A stretch of DNA of 64,000 nucleotides from DASZTV01 sp036268405 (GCA_036268405.1 DATAUF010000130.1:1-64000), one strand, 5' to 3'. Counted from the stretch's first letter, positions 43,973-52,668 are shown. Notes: generated by a model not told the origin, from the sequence alone. Program-made: numbers and translations.

Positions 43973-44325
43973 CAGAACGCCGCCCTTACGTGCTGGAGCT
44001 CCGGTCGGGCGTTTTTGGGCATGACGATGCTGATGACGTCGAATCGAATCGGGCCGCGATGGGGGCGCTCACGCAACCAGCACATCGCGAGGGTCTTCAG
44101 CTTCTCCGACTTGCGCCAGGTGACCGCCTCGAGCGGGAGGCCATAGGCAGTTGAGGTCCTTGTCTTCACTTCGACGACGACGAGGGTGTTGCCGTCCATC
44201 GCGAGGATGTCGACCTCGCCCTCAGGGCAGCGCCAGTTGCGCGTCACGATCGTGAAGCCGGCTCCGACGAGATAGCGCACGGCGTAGTCCTCGCCGGCAA
44301 TGCCAAGCTGATCTTTCGTATGCAT
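43972..44325 (-). CDS. YraN (UPF0102) family endonuclease-like protein
   Basis: 117 residues with the restriction-endonuclease-like core GEVDILAMDGNTLVVVEVKTR, i.e. the E…D…ExK arrangement of the PD-(D/E)xK superfamily. The biochemical role is not established. The opening LGIAGEDYAVRYLVGAGF is typical. It is encoded immediately before comM and dprA, the conserved yraN–comM–dprA cluster, suggesting a DNA-processing role. Confidence 0.93.
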   Translation of the reverse strand: MHTKDQLGIAGEDYAVRYLVGAGFTIVTRNWRCPEGEVDILAMDGNTLVVVEVKTRTSTAYGLPLEAVTWRKSEKLKTLAMCWLRERPHRGPIRFDVISIVMPKNARPELQHVRAAF

Positions 44326-44371
44326 CCGGCCAGGCTGGGATCGTGCGCCGACGGGATGCGGTGTCGCGGCT

Positions 44372-44392
44372 ACCGCCTGTGGACCAGGCGGT
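44372..44392 (-). terminator. Perfect stem-loop between DUF2469 and yraN
   Basis: Eight-base perfect arms (ACCGCCTG / CAGGCGGT) with a five-base loop lie in the 87-base gap after the DUF2469 stop and before yraN. Position and strength suit a transcription terminator or processing stem separating rnhB/DUF2469 from yraN–comM–dprA. There is no U-tract, which is common for high-GC actinobacterial terminators. Confidence 0.5.
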
Positions 44393-44412
44393 CGGGTGTC
44401 GCGGTTTGGGGA

Positions 44413-44733
44413 CTACCGCTCTTCAGGAACTTCGAGATCCGCGGGTGGAAGCTCCTCGATGTTGACGTCCTTGAATGTCAGCACTCGTACGTTCTTCACG
44501 AACCTCGCCGGCCGGTACATGTCCCAGACCCACGCGTCGTTCATGACGGCCTCGAAATAGGTCTCGCCGGCATCGGTGTGCTGGATCACCTGAACATCGT
44601 TGGTGAGGTAGAAGCGCCGCTCCGTCTCGACGACGAACCTGAACAGCCGGACCACGTCTCGGTACTCGCGATAGAGCTGAAGCTCCATATCGGTTTCATA
44701 CTTCTCGAGGTCCTCGGCGCTCACGACACCCAT
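44413..44733 (-). CDS. DUF2469 conserved actinobacterial protein
   Basis: A 106-residue acidic protein strictly associated with rnhB in actinobacteria; function unknown. The segments AEDLEKYETDMELQLYREYR, VVETERRFYLTNDVQVI and AWVWDMYRPARFVKNVRVLT are characteristic. ATG 44733 is used. GTG 44724 is an alternative that gives the SAEDLEKYE start seen in mycobacterial members, and neither has a clearly better ribosome-binding site. It overlaps rnhB by 13 bases. Confidence 0.93.
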   Translation of the reverse strand: MGVVSAEDLEKYETDMELQLYREYRDVVRLFRFVVETERRFYLTNDVQVIQHTDAGETYFEAVMNDAWVWDMYRPARFVKNVRVLTFKDVNIEELPPADLEVPEER

Positions 44734-45428
44734 TCTTCCTGATCGAGTGCGGTTGCAGCATCCACCAGGTCAGCGGTCCCGAAGCTGAGTTCTACATTGC
44801 GAACGTTGACGTATGACCGGCGATGCTCCGGGCACGGCCCGTGTGCGGCGAGCGCCGTCTGATGTTCGGGGGTGACGTAGCCCTTGTGGCTGGCGAAGTC
44901 ATAGACCGGCCACTCAGCATGCAACCCAGTCATCATCCGGTCTCGCGTGACCTTCGCGAGCACTGAGGCGGCCGCGATGCAGGCAGCAACCCGATCGCCC
45001 TTCCACACCGCGAGCCCGGGAACGTCGAGCCCTGGGACCGGGAAGCCGTCGGTGAGCACATAGCCGGGCCGCAACGGCAGGGACGCGAGCGCGCGCCGCA
45101 TCCCCATGACGTTGCTGACGTGCAAGCCCACCCGGTCGACCTCGGCAGCCGGAATCACCACCACGGAGTACGCCGCCGCACGGCGGACGACCTGGGCATA
45201 GACCCGGTCCCGCGCCAAGGGCGTCAGCAGCTTGGAGTCCGCGAGGCCGGGAATCTCGCCACCCTTGCCGGGCTTGAGCACCGCGGCGGCAACGACCAGC
45301 GGGCCGGCGCATGCCCCGCGGCCGGCTTCGTCCGCCCCGGCAACAGGCGTCAGCCCGCGGCGGGCAAGGGCGCGCTCGTAGCCGTAGATCCCGGCATCAC
45401 GCCGTACGGTCAGTCCCGGAGCACCCAT
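44721..45428 (-). CDS. rnhB: Ribonuclease HII
   Basis: Removes ribonucleotides and RNA primers from DNA. The 235-residue protein has the catalytic motif AGADEAGRGACAGPLVVAA (D33, E34), then LADSKLLTPLARD, YVLTDGFPVPGLDVPGLAVWKGD and SVLAKVTRDRMM with the remaining acidic residues. It overlaps the lepB stop region by 32 bases and DUF2469 by 13. Confidence 0.96.
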   Translation of the reverse strand: MGAPGLTVRRDAGIYGYERALARRGLTPVAGADEAGRGACAGPLVVAAAVLKPGKGGEIPGLADSKLLTPLARDRVYAQVVRRAAAYSVVVIPAAEVDRVGLHVSNVMGMRRALASLPLRPGYVLTDGFPVPGLDVPGLAVWKGDRVAACIAAASVLAKVTRDRMMTGLHAEWPVYDFASHKGYVTPEHQTALAAHGPCPEHRRSYVNVRNVELSFGTADLVDAATALDQEEWVS

Positions 45429-46338
45429 CGACAGCGAGCGTACGACTCCTCTTGCGTCGCCGACGGATCAACCCGACCGGTGCGACGAGGGCAGCACCTC
45501 CGACCACGGGGGTCAGCGGCGAGCCGGCGGCAGCGAGCCCGGCCTGCTTGAACGTCGACGGGATGGGCAGCGTCCGCCAGTCCGAGACCGGCCAGATCAC
45601 CACGAAGGCGCGCCCGACAACGTCCTTCACAGGCACCGGCCCGTTGACCCGCGAGTCGTCGGAGTCGCCGCGGTGATCACCCATGACGAACAGCTCGCCC
45701 TTGGGTACGACCTTCGACCTGTTGTCGAAGTTCGCGTCCGAGCAGGGCCGCGAGCCCGGGTATAGATACGGCTCGTGCAGTACGTGTCCGTTGACCGACA
45801 GCACATCGTTCGTGCAGGACACGGTGTCGCCACCGATGCCGATCACCCGCTTGATGAAGTCGCTGCCGCCGGAGGGCGCAATGCCGATCGCCGACCCGAT
45901 GCCGTGGAAGAACCGCAGAACCGGATTGCCCGGTGGGGAGTAGCTCGACTCGTTCGGCCAGCCCGGAGGCTTCTTGAACACCACGATCTCGCCGCGGCGC
46001 GGAGACCGGAAGTCATAGACCAGCTTGTTCACGAGAACCCGGTCGAAGGGGTGACTGCCAGTGGCAGCCGAGTTGGTGAAGTCACCGCCGCCCTGCAGCG
46101 TGTTCTCCATCGAGGCGGACGGGATGTAGAACGCCTGGACCAGGAAGGTCTTGATCAGCAGCGCGAGGACGAGCGCGATCAGGACGAGAAATGGCAGCTC
46201 ACGCCAGAACGAGCCGTGCTCGGAGCGGGTGCCCTCCTGCGGAGCCGAGTCAGCCGGGTCAGCAGCCGGGCTTTCGTCGGGTTCGACGGTCGGGTCAGAC
46301 GCGATGGCAGCGTCGGACTCGACAGGAGGTTCGGTCAC
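45397..46338 (-). CDS. lepB: Signal peptidase I
   Basis: Cleaves Sec and Tat signal peptides at the outer face of the membrane. The 313-residue protein has an acidic cytosolic N terminus of about 47 residues, one membrane helix (PFLVLIALVLALLIKTFLV), catalytic Ser S76 in YIPSASMENTL and the catalytic Lys in DFIKRVIGIGGDTV, then box E GDHRGDSDDSR. A second hydrophobic stretch and a basic tail (RRRRKRSR) end the protein. It lies between rplS and rnhB, as in many actinomycetes. Confidence 0.95.
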   Translation of the reverse strand: MTEPPVESDAAIASDPTVEPDESPAADPADSAPQEGTRSEHGSFWRELPFLVLIALVLALLIKTFLVQAFYIPSASMENTLQGGGDFTNSAATGSHPFDRVLVNKLVYDFRSPRRGEIVVFKKPPGWPNESSYSPPGNPVLRFFHGIGSAIGIAPSGGSDFIKRVIGIGGDTVSCTNDVLSVNGHVLHEPYLYPGSRPCSDANFDNRSKVVPKGELFVMGDHRGDSDDSRVNGPVPVKDVVGRAFVVIWPVSDWRTLPIPSTFKQAGLAAAGSPLTPVVGGAALVAPVGLIRRRRKRSRTLAVDGCSGTDRTA

Positions 46339-46361
46339 GAGGCGACGTTGAGAGCTTTCGC

Positions 46362-46721
46362 TCAGCTTGCCGGGTGAGCGTCGCGGCGCTCCTTGATCTT
46401 CGCCTTCTTGCCGCGAAGGTCACGCAGGTAGTACAGCTTCGCTCGCCGGACGTCACCCCGGGTGACGACCTCGAGATGATCGACGATCGGCGAGTGCACC
46501 GGGAACGTCCGCTCGACTCCGACGCCGAAGCTCACCTTGCGAACGGTGAACGTCTCGCGCACCCCGCCACCGTGCCGGCGAATGACCACGCCCTGGAACA
46601 CCTGCACACGCGTCCGGTTGCCCTCGACGACCCGCACGTGCACCTTGACGGTGTCACCGGGGCGGAAAGCGGGGATGTCGCTGCGAAGCGAGGCGGCATC
46701 GATCGCGTCGAGCGTCTGCAT
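46362..46721 (-). CDS. rplS: 50S ribosomal protein L19
   Basis: A 119-residue large-subunit protein at the subunit interface. The sequence matches L19 throughout: IPAFRPGDTVKVHVRVVEGNRTRVQVFQGVVI, FTVRKVSFGVGVERTFPVHSP and the C-terminal KLYYLRDLRGKKAKIKER. It follows trmD with a 105-base gap that contains a hairpin. Confidence 0.97.
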   Translation of the reverse strand: MQTLDAIDAASLRSDIPAFRPGDTVKVHVRVVEGNRTRVQVFQGVVIRRHGGGVRETFTVRKVSFGVGVERTFPVHSPIVDHLEVVTRGDVRRAKLYYLRDLRGKKAKIKERRDAHPAS

Positions 46722-46791
46722 GGTGGTCTCAGTTCCTCGTTCAGGGGGACGCGCGCGAACGGCGCGGTCGGTCAGGCGGTGCCATCCACTG

Positions 46792-46810
46792 TGCCACAGG
46801 GACCGTGGCA
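46792..46810 (-). promoter_or_regulatory. Stem-loop in the trmD–rplS spacer
   Basis: TGCCAC and GTGGCA form perfect six-base arms with a seven-base loop, 71–89 bases upstream of the rplS start and 17 bases after the trmD stop. It may uncouple expression of the abundant L19 from the scarce TrmD, a need known from E. coli. The assignment is positional. Confidence 0.35.
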
Positions 46811-46826
46811 GGCGTTAATGCGGCGT

Positions 46827-47531
46827 TCAGGCAAGCAGGTCTGGGCGGCGCTCTCGCGTCAGGCGCTCCGACTGCTCCTCACGCCATCGCGCCACCGCCT
46901 GGTGGTCACCTGAGCGCAGGATCTCGGGCACCTCCAGCTCGCGCCAGCTCGCCGGTCGCGTGTATGCGGGCGCCTCGAGGGACCTGCCGGCGGAGAACGA
47001 GTCGTCGAGCGGCGACTCCGGGTTGCCCATGAATCCGGGCAGCAAGCGCACGACCGCCTCGACCAGCACGAGTGACGCGGCCTCGCCACCGGCCAGCACG
47101 TAGTCACCGATCGAGACCTCGGCGACGTCCATCCGTCGTGCGGCGTCCTGCGCGACGCGCGCGTCGATGCCCTCGTAGCGGCCGCAGCCGATGATCAGCC
47201 ACGTCCGTTGCGACCATTCGCGGGCGACGACCTGGGTGAAGCGAGTGCCTGCCGGAGTAGGCAGCACCAGCAACGGCGTGCCCCCTTCTGCCGGCGGATC
47301 CACGACAAGCGCGTCCAGCGCCCGTCCCCAGGGCTCGGGACGCATCAGCATCCCCGGACCTCCGCCGTACGGCGAGTCATCAACGGTCCGGTGCACATCG
47401 TCCGTGTGCTCGCGCAGATCGTGAACCCGAAGATCGACGTCGCCGCGCTCGTGCGCCTTGCCGAGCAGTGACACGGAAAGCGGTCCGAAGTAGTCCGGGA
47501 AGATCGTGACGATGTCGATGCGCATCGTCAT
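46827..47531 (-). CDS. trmD: tRNA (guanine37-N1)-methyltransferase
   Basis: Methylates G37 next to the anticodon and prevents frameshifting. The 234-residue protein has IDIVTIFPDYFGPL, VDDSPYGGGPGMLMRPE, the knot region LIIGCGRYEGIDARVAQDA and SIGDYVLAGGEAA. The start overlaps the rimM stop as ATGA. An internal Met two codons on is also possible. Confidence 0.97.
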   Translation of the reverse strand: MTMRIDIVTIFPDYFGPLSVSLLGKAHERGDVDLRVHDLREHTDDVHRTVDDSPYGGGPGMLMRPEPWGRALDALVVDPPAEGGTPLLVLPTPAGTRFTQVVAREWSQRTWLIIGCGRYEGIDARVAQDAARRMDVAEVSIGDYVLAGGEAASLVLVEAVVRLLPGFMGNPESPLDDSFSAGRSLEAPAYTRPASWRELEVPEILRSGDHQAVARWREEQSERLTRERRPDLLA

Positions 47532-48046
47532 TCGGTCCCGAGCTCGAGCAGGCCTTCGGGCGGATCGACCACCAGACGCCCCGCCGGCAGGTCCACCAAC
47601 GGCACGATCTCCTCGACGAACGGGACGAGCGCATCGTCGCCGGCCTCTCGACGCACGACGAGGACGGCGGGTCCCGGTGGGTGCAGGACGTCGACGACGT
47701 CCCCGATGACGACGCCGGCACGATCTTCGACGCGCAGGCCGATCAGGTCGTGGTCCCAGTAGTCGTCGTCATTGCTCGCCGCGCGACTGGTCGCCGAGTC
47801 CGCGACGAGCAGCGTGCCCCGCAACACCTCGGCGGCGTTGCGGTCGTGCACGCCCTCGAAGCGGACGAGCAGCCGGCCAGAGTGCCATCGGGTGGTCTGC
47901 ACTTTGAGCGGTCCACGCTCGGCGGGATCGGTGTCCAGCAAGACGCCGGAGGCGTAGCGATGGCCGGGATCGTCGGTGCGTACGTCGACCGTGACCTCAC
48001 CGGCAATGCCGTGAGCCTTCGCGATTCGCCCAACCACGAGCTGCAC
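47528..48046 (-). CDS. rimM: 16S rRNA processing protein RimM
   Basis: Assists maturation of the 30S head near S19. The 172-residue protein has the N-terminal beta barrel (VVGRIAKAHGIAGEVTVDVRTD) and a PRC-barrel domain with DDDYWDHDLIGLRVEDRAGVVIG and VPFVEEIVPLVDLPAGRLVVDPPEGLLE. GTG 48046 is 14 bases after the khpA stop. Confidence 0.95.
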   Translation of the reverse strand: MQLVVGRIAKAHGIAGEVTVDVRTDDPGHRYASGVLLDTDPAERGPLKVQTTRWHSGRLLVRFEGVHDRNAAEVLRGTLLVADSATSRAASNDDDYWDHDLIGLRVEDRAGVVIGDVVDVLHPPGPAVLVVRREAGDDALVPFVEEIVPLVDLPAGRLVVDPPEGLLELGTE

Positions 48047-48060
48047 GGTGTTGAGAGCAG

Positions 48061-48285
48061 CTAGTCGACGAGATCGACGCGGATGCCCTTGCCGCCGATC
48101 GCGGACATCACCGCGCGCAGCGCCTTCGCGGTGCGTCCGGCGCGGCCGATGACCTTGCCGAGGTCATCGGGATGCACCCGGACCTCGAGGACCCGGCCGG
48201 TACGCCGCTCGCGCAAGTCGACCTGGACGTCATCCGGGTGGTCGACGATTCCTCGGACCAGGTGGTCGAGTGCCTCGGTGAGCAC
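48061..48285 (-). CDS. khpA: KH-domain RNA-binding protein KhpA
   Basis: A 74-residue single-KH protein encoded between rpsP and rimM; in Gram-positive bacteria KhpA partners KhpB/Jag as an RNA chaperone. The GxxG loop is present in LGKVIGRAGRTAKALRAVM, followed by IRVDLVD. The start GTG 48285 lies three bases after the rpsP stop. Confidence 0.93.
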   Translation of the reverse strand: MLTEALDHLVRGIVDHPDDVQVDLRERRTGRVLEVRVHPDDLGKVIGRAGRTAKALRAVMSAIGGKGIRVDLVD

Positions 48286-48288
48286 GTC

Positions 48289-48837
48289 TTACTCGGCGGG
48301 GGCTTCGTCGGCGGGCGAAGCTTCCTCGGCGGGGGCTTCGTCGGCGGGCGGAGCTTCCTCGGCTGGAGCCTCTGCCGCCGGGGCCTCCTCAGCTACGGCC
48401 TCGGCAGCGGGGGCTTCCTCGGCTGGAGCCTCGGCAGCGGCTGCTTTCTTCGCGGGGGCCTTCTTCGCGGCGGTCTTCTTGGCCGGCGCGTCCTCGTGGG
48501 TCTCCTTGGCGGCTGCCTCGAACACCGACTTGCGGTCGACCTTCGGTGCTGCGGTGCGGACGCCCTCAGTCGGTGCCGGAAGTCCCTTGTGCGCCTGCCA
48601 GTCGCCGGTCAGCTTCAGGATCGCCGCGACCGGCTCGGTCGGCTGCGCGCCGACCGACAGCCAGTACCGCGCCCGCTCGGAGTCGACCTCGATGAAGGAC
48701 GGGTCCGCCTTCGGGTGATACTTGCCGATCGTCTCGATGACGCGGCCGTCACGCTTGGTTCGCGCGTCCGCGACCACGATGCGGTAGTACGGGGCACGGA
48801 TCTTGCCGAGCCGCATGAGCCTGATCTTGGTTGCCAC
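48289..48837 (-). CDS. rpsP: 30S ribosomal protein S16 with long Ala/Glu/Lys tail
   Basis: The N-terminal ~85 residues are normal S16 (KIRLMRLGKIRAPYYRIVVADARTKRDGR, IETIGKYHPKADPSFIEVD, ARYWLSVGAQPTEPV). The protein is 182 residues, about twice the usual length. Residues about 115–182 form a Lys/Ala then Ala/Glu/Pro repeat tail (AKKAPAKKAAAAEAPAEEAPAA). Tails of this type exist in actinobacterial S16, but this one is long. It heads khpA–rimM–trmD. Confidence 0.95.
   Translation of the reverse strand: MATKIRLMRLGKIRAPYYRIVVADARTKRDGRVIETIGKYHPKADPSFIEVDSERARYWLSVGAQPTEPVAAILKLTGDWQAHKGLPAPTEGVRTAAPKVDRKSVFEAAAKETHEDAPAKKTAAKKAPAKKAAAAEAPAEEAPAAEAVAEEAPAAEAPAEEAPPADEAPAEEASPADEAPAE
48295..48445. 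repeat. Low-complexity repeats encoding the S16 tail
   Basis: Imperfect short repeats with consensus GGCTTCCTCGGC and GGCTTCGTCGGC run through this stretch and encode the EAPAEEAPA-type tail of S16. The DNA repeats are close enough to allow slippage, so tail length may vary between strains. Confidence 0.6.
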
Positions 48838-48914
48838 GAGGCGATGCTCTCCAAAGCCGATTCAAAGTTGTTGGTTCGAGGCGCGAACGTTCACGCGCAC
48901 CGCGACGGAGGAGT

Positions 48915-49334
48915 CTACCCGGCCGGGAGCGAGCCTGCTTTCCAGATGTCCCGCAAGGCCCACGGCATGATGATGAACAACCAGATTCCGACCCCGACGA
49001 TGCACGGGATGATGCCAACAACCGTTCCGACGATCATCGGCGGCAGTGGGATAAGTAGCGCGACGGTCCAGGAGACCCGACCGATCGGGCCGAACGTGGT
49101 CGTCGTCTTGCGCCAGCGGGTCCGGACCGTCGGCGGGGCGGGTCGCGCGAACACCTGCTGGCGGTTGCCGGACATGATCGAGAACTCGCTCGCCGGACCG
49201 GCAGCAGAAGGCCCCGCGGCCGGCATGACGGGCGCCGAGACGGGCGTCTGAGCGGCACCACGCGGCAGGAAGCACTGTCCGCACCAGGTCGCCGCCGCGG
49301 CCAACACCGCGCCACACCCGCCGCACTGCTCCAC
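48915..49334 (-). CDS. Zinc-ribbon membrane protein of unknown function
   Basis: 139 residues. The N terminus holds a zinc ribbon, CGGCGAVLAAAATWCGQC (two CxxC pairs about 12 residues apart). A Pro/Ala-rich linker follows, then two hydrophobic segments (SWTVALLIPLPPMIVGTVVGII and IVGVGIWLFIIMPWAL). It therefore looks like a small membrane protein with a cytosolic zinc knuckle. The start GTG 49334 has no clear Shine–Dalgarno. It lies between ffh (33 bases upstream) and rpsP, probably in the ffh transcript. Confidence 0.72.
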   Translation of the reverse strand: MEQCGGCGAVLAAAATWCGQCFLPRGAAQTPVSAPVMPAAGPSAAGPASEFSIMSGNRQQVFARPAPPTVRTRWRKTTTTFGPIGRVSWTVALLIPLPPMIVGTVVGIIPCIVGVGIWLFIIMPWALRDIWKAGSLPAG

Positions 49335-49366
49335 GCCGGGGATATCGGCCGGTGTGCCCGCCCGCT

Positions 49367-50866
49367 TCAGTCCGTGCCGGGAAGCTTCAGGTTCGACAGA
49401 TCGGGCGCGAGGCCAGGTGGCAGCTTCATCCCCGGTGGCAGGCCGAGTCCCTGCGTTGCATTGAAACCCGGTGGCATTGCGCCGGATCGGGCCGGGCCGC
49501 GACCCCGCTTCGAGCCGCCCTTCTTGCCGCCCTTGCGCGACGAGGGGCGTCGGGCTCCCGGAAGTCCGCCGGTCATCTGCTTCATCATCTTGCGCGCGTC
49601 GTAGAAGCGCTCGACCAGCCGGTTGACCTCGGTGACGGTCGTGCCCGACCCTTTCGAGATTCGCAGCCGACGAGAGCCGTTGAGGATCTTCGGATCCTGC
49701 CGCTCCGCGGGAGTCATCGACCGGATGATCGCCGCGATCCGATCGAGATCACGGTCGTCGATGGAGGCGATCGCCTCCTTCATCTGTCCCATTCCGGGCA
49801 GCATCCCGAGCAGATTGCCGATTGGGCCCATCTTCCTGACCATCATCATCTGCTCGAGAAAGTCCTCGAGGGTCAGGTCGCCGCCGCCGAGCATCTTCTC
49901 GGTCATCCGCTCGGCTTCGCCGGCGTCGAATGTCTGCTCAGCCTGCTCGATCAGGGTGAGCATGTCCCCCATCCCGAGAATGCGTGACGCCATGCGCTCG
50001 GGGTGGAAGACGTCGAAGTCGGAGAGCTTCTCGCCGGTTGACGCGAACATGATCGGCCGGCCCGTGACCTTGGCGACCGACAGCGCGGCGCCACCACGGG
50101 CATCGCCGTCAAGCTTGGTCAGCACGACGCCGGTGAACCCGACACCGTCCCGGAAGGCCTCAGCTGTCGTGACCGCGTCCTGGCCGATCATCGCGTCGAC
50201 GACGAAGAGCGTCTCTTCCGGCGACACCGCGTCGCGGATCGCCGCGGCTTGCGCCATCATCTCGGCGTCGATGCCGAGTCGACCCGCCGTGTCGACGACG
50301 ACGACGTCGTGACCCAAGCGCCGCGCGTGCTCGATCGCAGCCCGGGCGACCTCGACGGGATCCCCGATGCCGTTGCCGGGTTCCGGTGCGAACACGTCAA
50401 CGCCGGCTTGTGACCCGACGACACGCAGCTGGTCAACCGCGTTGGGCCGCTGGAGATCCGCCGCCACCAGGAGTGGTGCGTGCCGCTGCTGTTTGAGCCA
50501 GCGGCCGAGCTTGCCGGCAAGCGTGGTCTTTCCGGTCCCTTGCAGACCCGCGAGCATCACCACGGTGGGTGACACCTTCGCGAGCGTCAGCGGTCGCGTC
50601 TCACCACCGAGGATGCCGACAAGCTCCTCGTTGACGATCTTGATGACCTGCTGAGCCGGGTTGAGCGCCTGGCTGACCGCAACGCCCCGCGCGCGCTCCT
50701 TGATCGCGGCGATGAAGTCCTTGACGACAGGCAGCGCGACATCGGCCTCGAGCAACGCGATGCGGATCTCGCGGGCCGTAGCGTCGATGTCAGCCTCGGA
50801 CAGCCGCCCCTTGCCACGCAGCGTGCTGAAGGCCGACTCGAGCCGGTCGGAGAGGGTGTCGAACAT
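49367..50866 (-). CDS. ffh: Signal recognition particle protein Ffh
   Basis: Binds signal sequences and 4.5S RNA and delivers ribosomes to FtsY. The 499-residue protein has N and G domains (G1 GLQGTGKTTLAGKLG, DTAGRLGIDAEMM, TKLDGDARGGAALS) and a methionine-rich M domain (LEDFLEQMMMVRKMGPIGNLLGMLPGMGQM, SRRLRISKGSGTTVTEVN). A Gly/Pro/Lys-rich C-terminal tail follows. The length is normal for actinomycetes. The acyl-CoA ligase gene stops at 50878, 11 bases upstream of the ffh start. Confidence 0.97.
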   Translation of the reverse strand: MFDTLSDRLESAFSTLRGKGRLSEADIDATAREIRIALLEADVALPVVKDFIAAIKERARGVAVSQALNPAQQVIKIVNEELVGILGGETRPLTLAKVSPTVVMLAGLQGTGKTTLAGKLGRWLKQQRHAPLLVAADLQRPNAVDQLRVVGSQAGVDVFAPEPGNGIGDPVEVARAAIEHARRLGHDVVVVDTAGRLGIDAEMMAQAAAIRDAVSPEETLFVVDAMIGQDAVTTAEAFRDGVGFTGVVLTKLDGDARGGAALSVAKVTGRPIMFASTGEKLSDFDVFHPERMASRILGMGDMLTLIEQAEQTFDAGEAERMTEKMLGGGDLTLEDFLEQMMMVRKMGPIGNLLGMLPGMGQMKEAIASIDDRDLDRIAAIIRSMTPAERQDPKILNGSRRLRISKGSGTTVTEVNRLVERFYDARKMMKQMTGGLPGARRPSSRKGGKKGGSKRGRGPARSGAMPPGFNATQGLGLPPGMKLPPGLAPDLSNLKLPGTD

Positions 50867-50877
50867 TGCCCGTCAGG

Positions 50878-52668
50878 CTACGTTGCGGCGAGCTCCGGGG
50901 CTGTGGTGATCTCGATGCCCGCACCGGCGTACGTCGCCTCGATGACGTCGCCGTAGCGCGCCAGGACGCCGCGCCGTTTCAGCTTCATCGTCGGCGTCAG
51001 CACGTCGGAGTCAGGCAGCCAGTCATCGTCGAGGATGACCACCCGACGCGGCTGCTCGACCCTCGAGAGCCGCTGGTTGCCCACCGCGACGCCCTCGGCA
51101 ACTTCCGCGACGACCTCGGGATCATCCGCAAGCTCGGCGATCGCCCGCCCCGGGTAGCGCGCGGCAACCGCGTCGGGGTCCAGGGTGAGCAGCGCGATCA
51201 GGTACGGACGGGAATCTCCGATCGCCATTGCCTGTCCGACCAGCGGAACGGTCTTCAACACGGCTTCGACGTTGGCCGGCGAGACGTTCTTGCCACCGGC
51301 GGTGATGATCAGCTCCTTCTTGCGGTCGACGATCTTGAGATAGCCGTCGGCGTCGAACTCCCCGATGTCACCGCTGTGCAGCCACCCGTCGGCGTCGAGC
51401 GCCTCCGCCGTCCGTTCGGGATCGTCGAGATAGCCGGTGAAGACGATCGGGCCGCGGCAGAGCACCTCGCCGTCGTCTGCGGTCCTGACCTCGACGCCGG
51501 GGTACGCCCGACCCACCCTGCCCGGCTTGACCAGGTACGGATCCCAGGTCATGCCACCGCAGTTCTCGCTCATTCCGTATACCTCGCTCATCGGCAGCCC
51601 GATGTCGCGCAGGAAGTCGATGACCTCAGGCGGCACTGGCGCCGCTCCGGAGAAGACGTACTCACACTCATCGAGCCCGACCGCGGCGCGGATGGGCGCG
51701 AAGACCATCGCGTCCACGAAGTCCCAGGTTTCGGAGAGCTCACCGCTGGGCTCCTCGCCACGAGCTCGCAGCTGCTGCACCTCACGCCCGACCCGAAGCG
51801 CATCGGCAAACCTCGCCTGCGTCTCGGCATCGCGTCCGGCTACCTGAGCCTGGATTCCGGCGACGATCTTCTCCCAGACCCTTGGCGGACCGAACAGCGC
51901 CGATGGATGGACGGCCAGGAGGTACTCGGTCATGCGGGCGATCTCCGGACACGGCACGACCTGCGATCCGCGAAGGATCGGGCTGTAGTGCGTGACCATG
52001 CGCTCGGCGATGTGTGCCATGGGCAGGTAGGAGATCAGCCGGCGACCCTCGTCGGTGTCCCGCCCGCTGTAGCTGGAGAAGGCCGTCACCGCCGCAAGCA
52101 CGTTGGTGTGGCTGAGCATCACGCCTTTTGGCGGACCGGTGGTGCCTGAGGTGTAGATGACCGTGAGCAGGTCGCTCGGATCGGCCGCTGCCTCCGCCGC
52201 GACGAGGTCGACCGGATCGCCGTCAAGCAGCTGCTGCCAAGGCTCGGTTCCCTGCGAGGTGTCGTCGAGAACCACGACGGTCCTCAGCAGCGAGCACTCC
52301 GGAGCCGCAGCAAGCATCCGCTCGGCGAACTCGCCACCATCGACAATCGCGACCTTCGCCTTGCAGTGGTCGACCACATACGCGATCTGGTCCGGGGATG
52401 ACGAGTTGTAGACCGAGATCGGAGTCGCGCCTGCCGCGAGGATGCCCATGTCCGCGGCGTGGAACTCCCAGCGGTTGCGCATCATCAGCACAACCCGGTC
52501 CCCACGACCGACGCCGAGCGCCGCGAGCCCGCCGGCGATGCGTGCCGCACAGTCGGCGTACTCCCGCCAGGTCACCTCGGGCCCAGCCAGCTCCCGCAAG
52601 GCAACGTCGTCGGGCTGGCGCTCGACGGTGCGAAGGAATGCGTCGAGCACGGTCCGGGGCGATGTCAT
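50878..52668 (-). CDS. Long-chain acyl-CoA synthetase family AMP-forming ligase
   Basis: A 596-residue ANL-superfamily enzyme that adenylates a carboxylic acid, most likely a long-chain fatty acid, and joins it to CoA. The AMP-binding P-loop is LLTVIYTSGTTGPPKGVML, A5-like EVYGMSENCGG is present, and the hinge GWLHSGDIGEFDADGYLKIVDRKKELII carries the conserved Asp and Lys pair. ATG 52668 gives a typical N terminus (VLDAFLRTVERQPDDVAL), although no clear ribosome-binding site precedes it. It diverges from the SDR-like gene with a 49-base gap. Confidence 0.93.
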   Translation of the reverse strand: MTSPRTVLDAFLRTVERQPDDVALRELAGPEVTWREYADCAARIAGGLAALGVGRGDRVVLMMRNRWEFHAADMGILAAGATPISVYNSSSPDQIAYVVDHCKAKVAIVDGGEFAERMLAAAPECSLLRTVVVLDDTSQGTEPWQQLLDGDPVDLVAAEAAADPSDLLTVIYTSGTTGPPKGVMLSHTNVLAAVTAFSSYSGRDTDEGRRLISYLPMAHIAERMVTHYSPILRGSQVVPCPEIARMTEYLLAVHPSALFGPPRVWEKIVAGIQAQVAGRDAETQARFADALRVGREVQQLRARGEEPSGELSETWDFVDAMVFAPIRAAVGLDECEYVFSGAAPVPPEVIDFLRDIGLPMSEVYGMSENCGGMTWDPYLVKPGRVGRAYPGVEVRTADDGEVLCRGPIVFTGYLDDPERTAEALDADGWLHSGDIGEFDADGYLKIVDRKKELIITAGGKNVSPANVEAVLKTVPLVGQAMAIGDSRPYLIALLTLDPDAVAARYPGRAIAELADDPEVVAEVAEGVAVGNQRLSRVEQPRRVVILDDDWLPDSDVLTPTMKLKRRGVLARYGDVIEATYAGAGIEITTAPELAAT

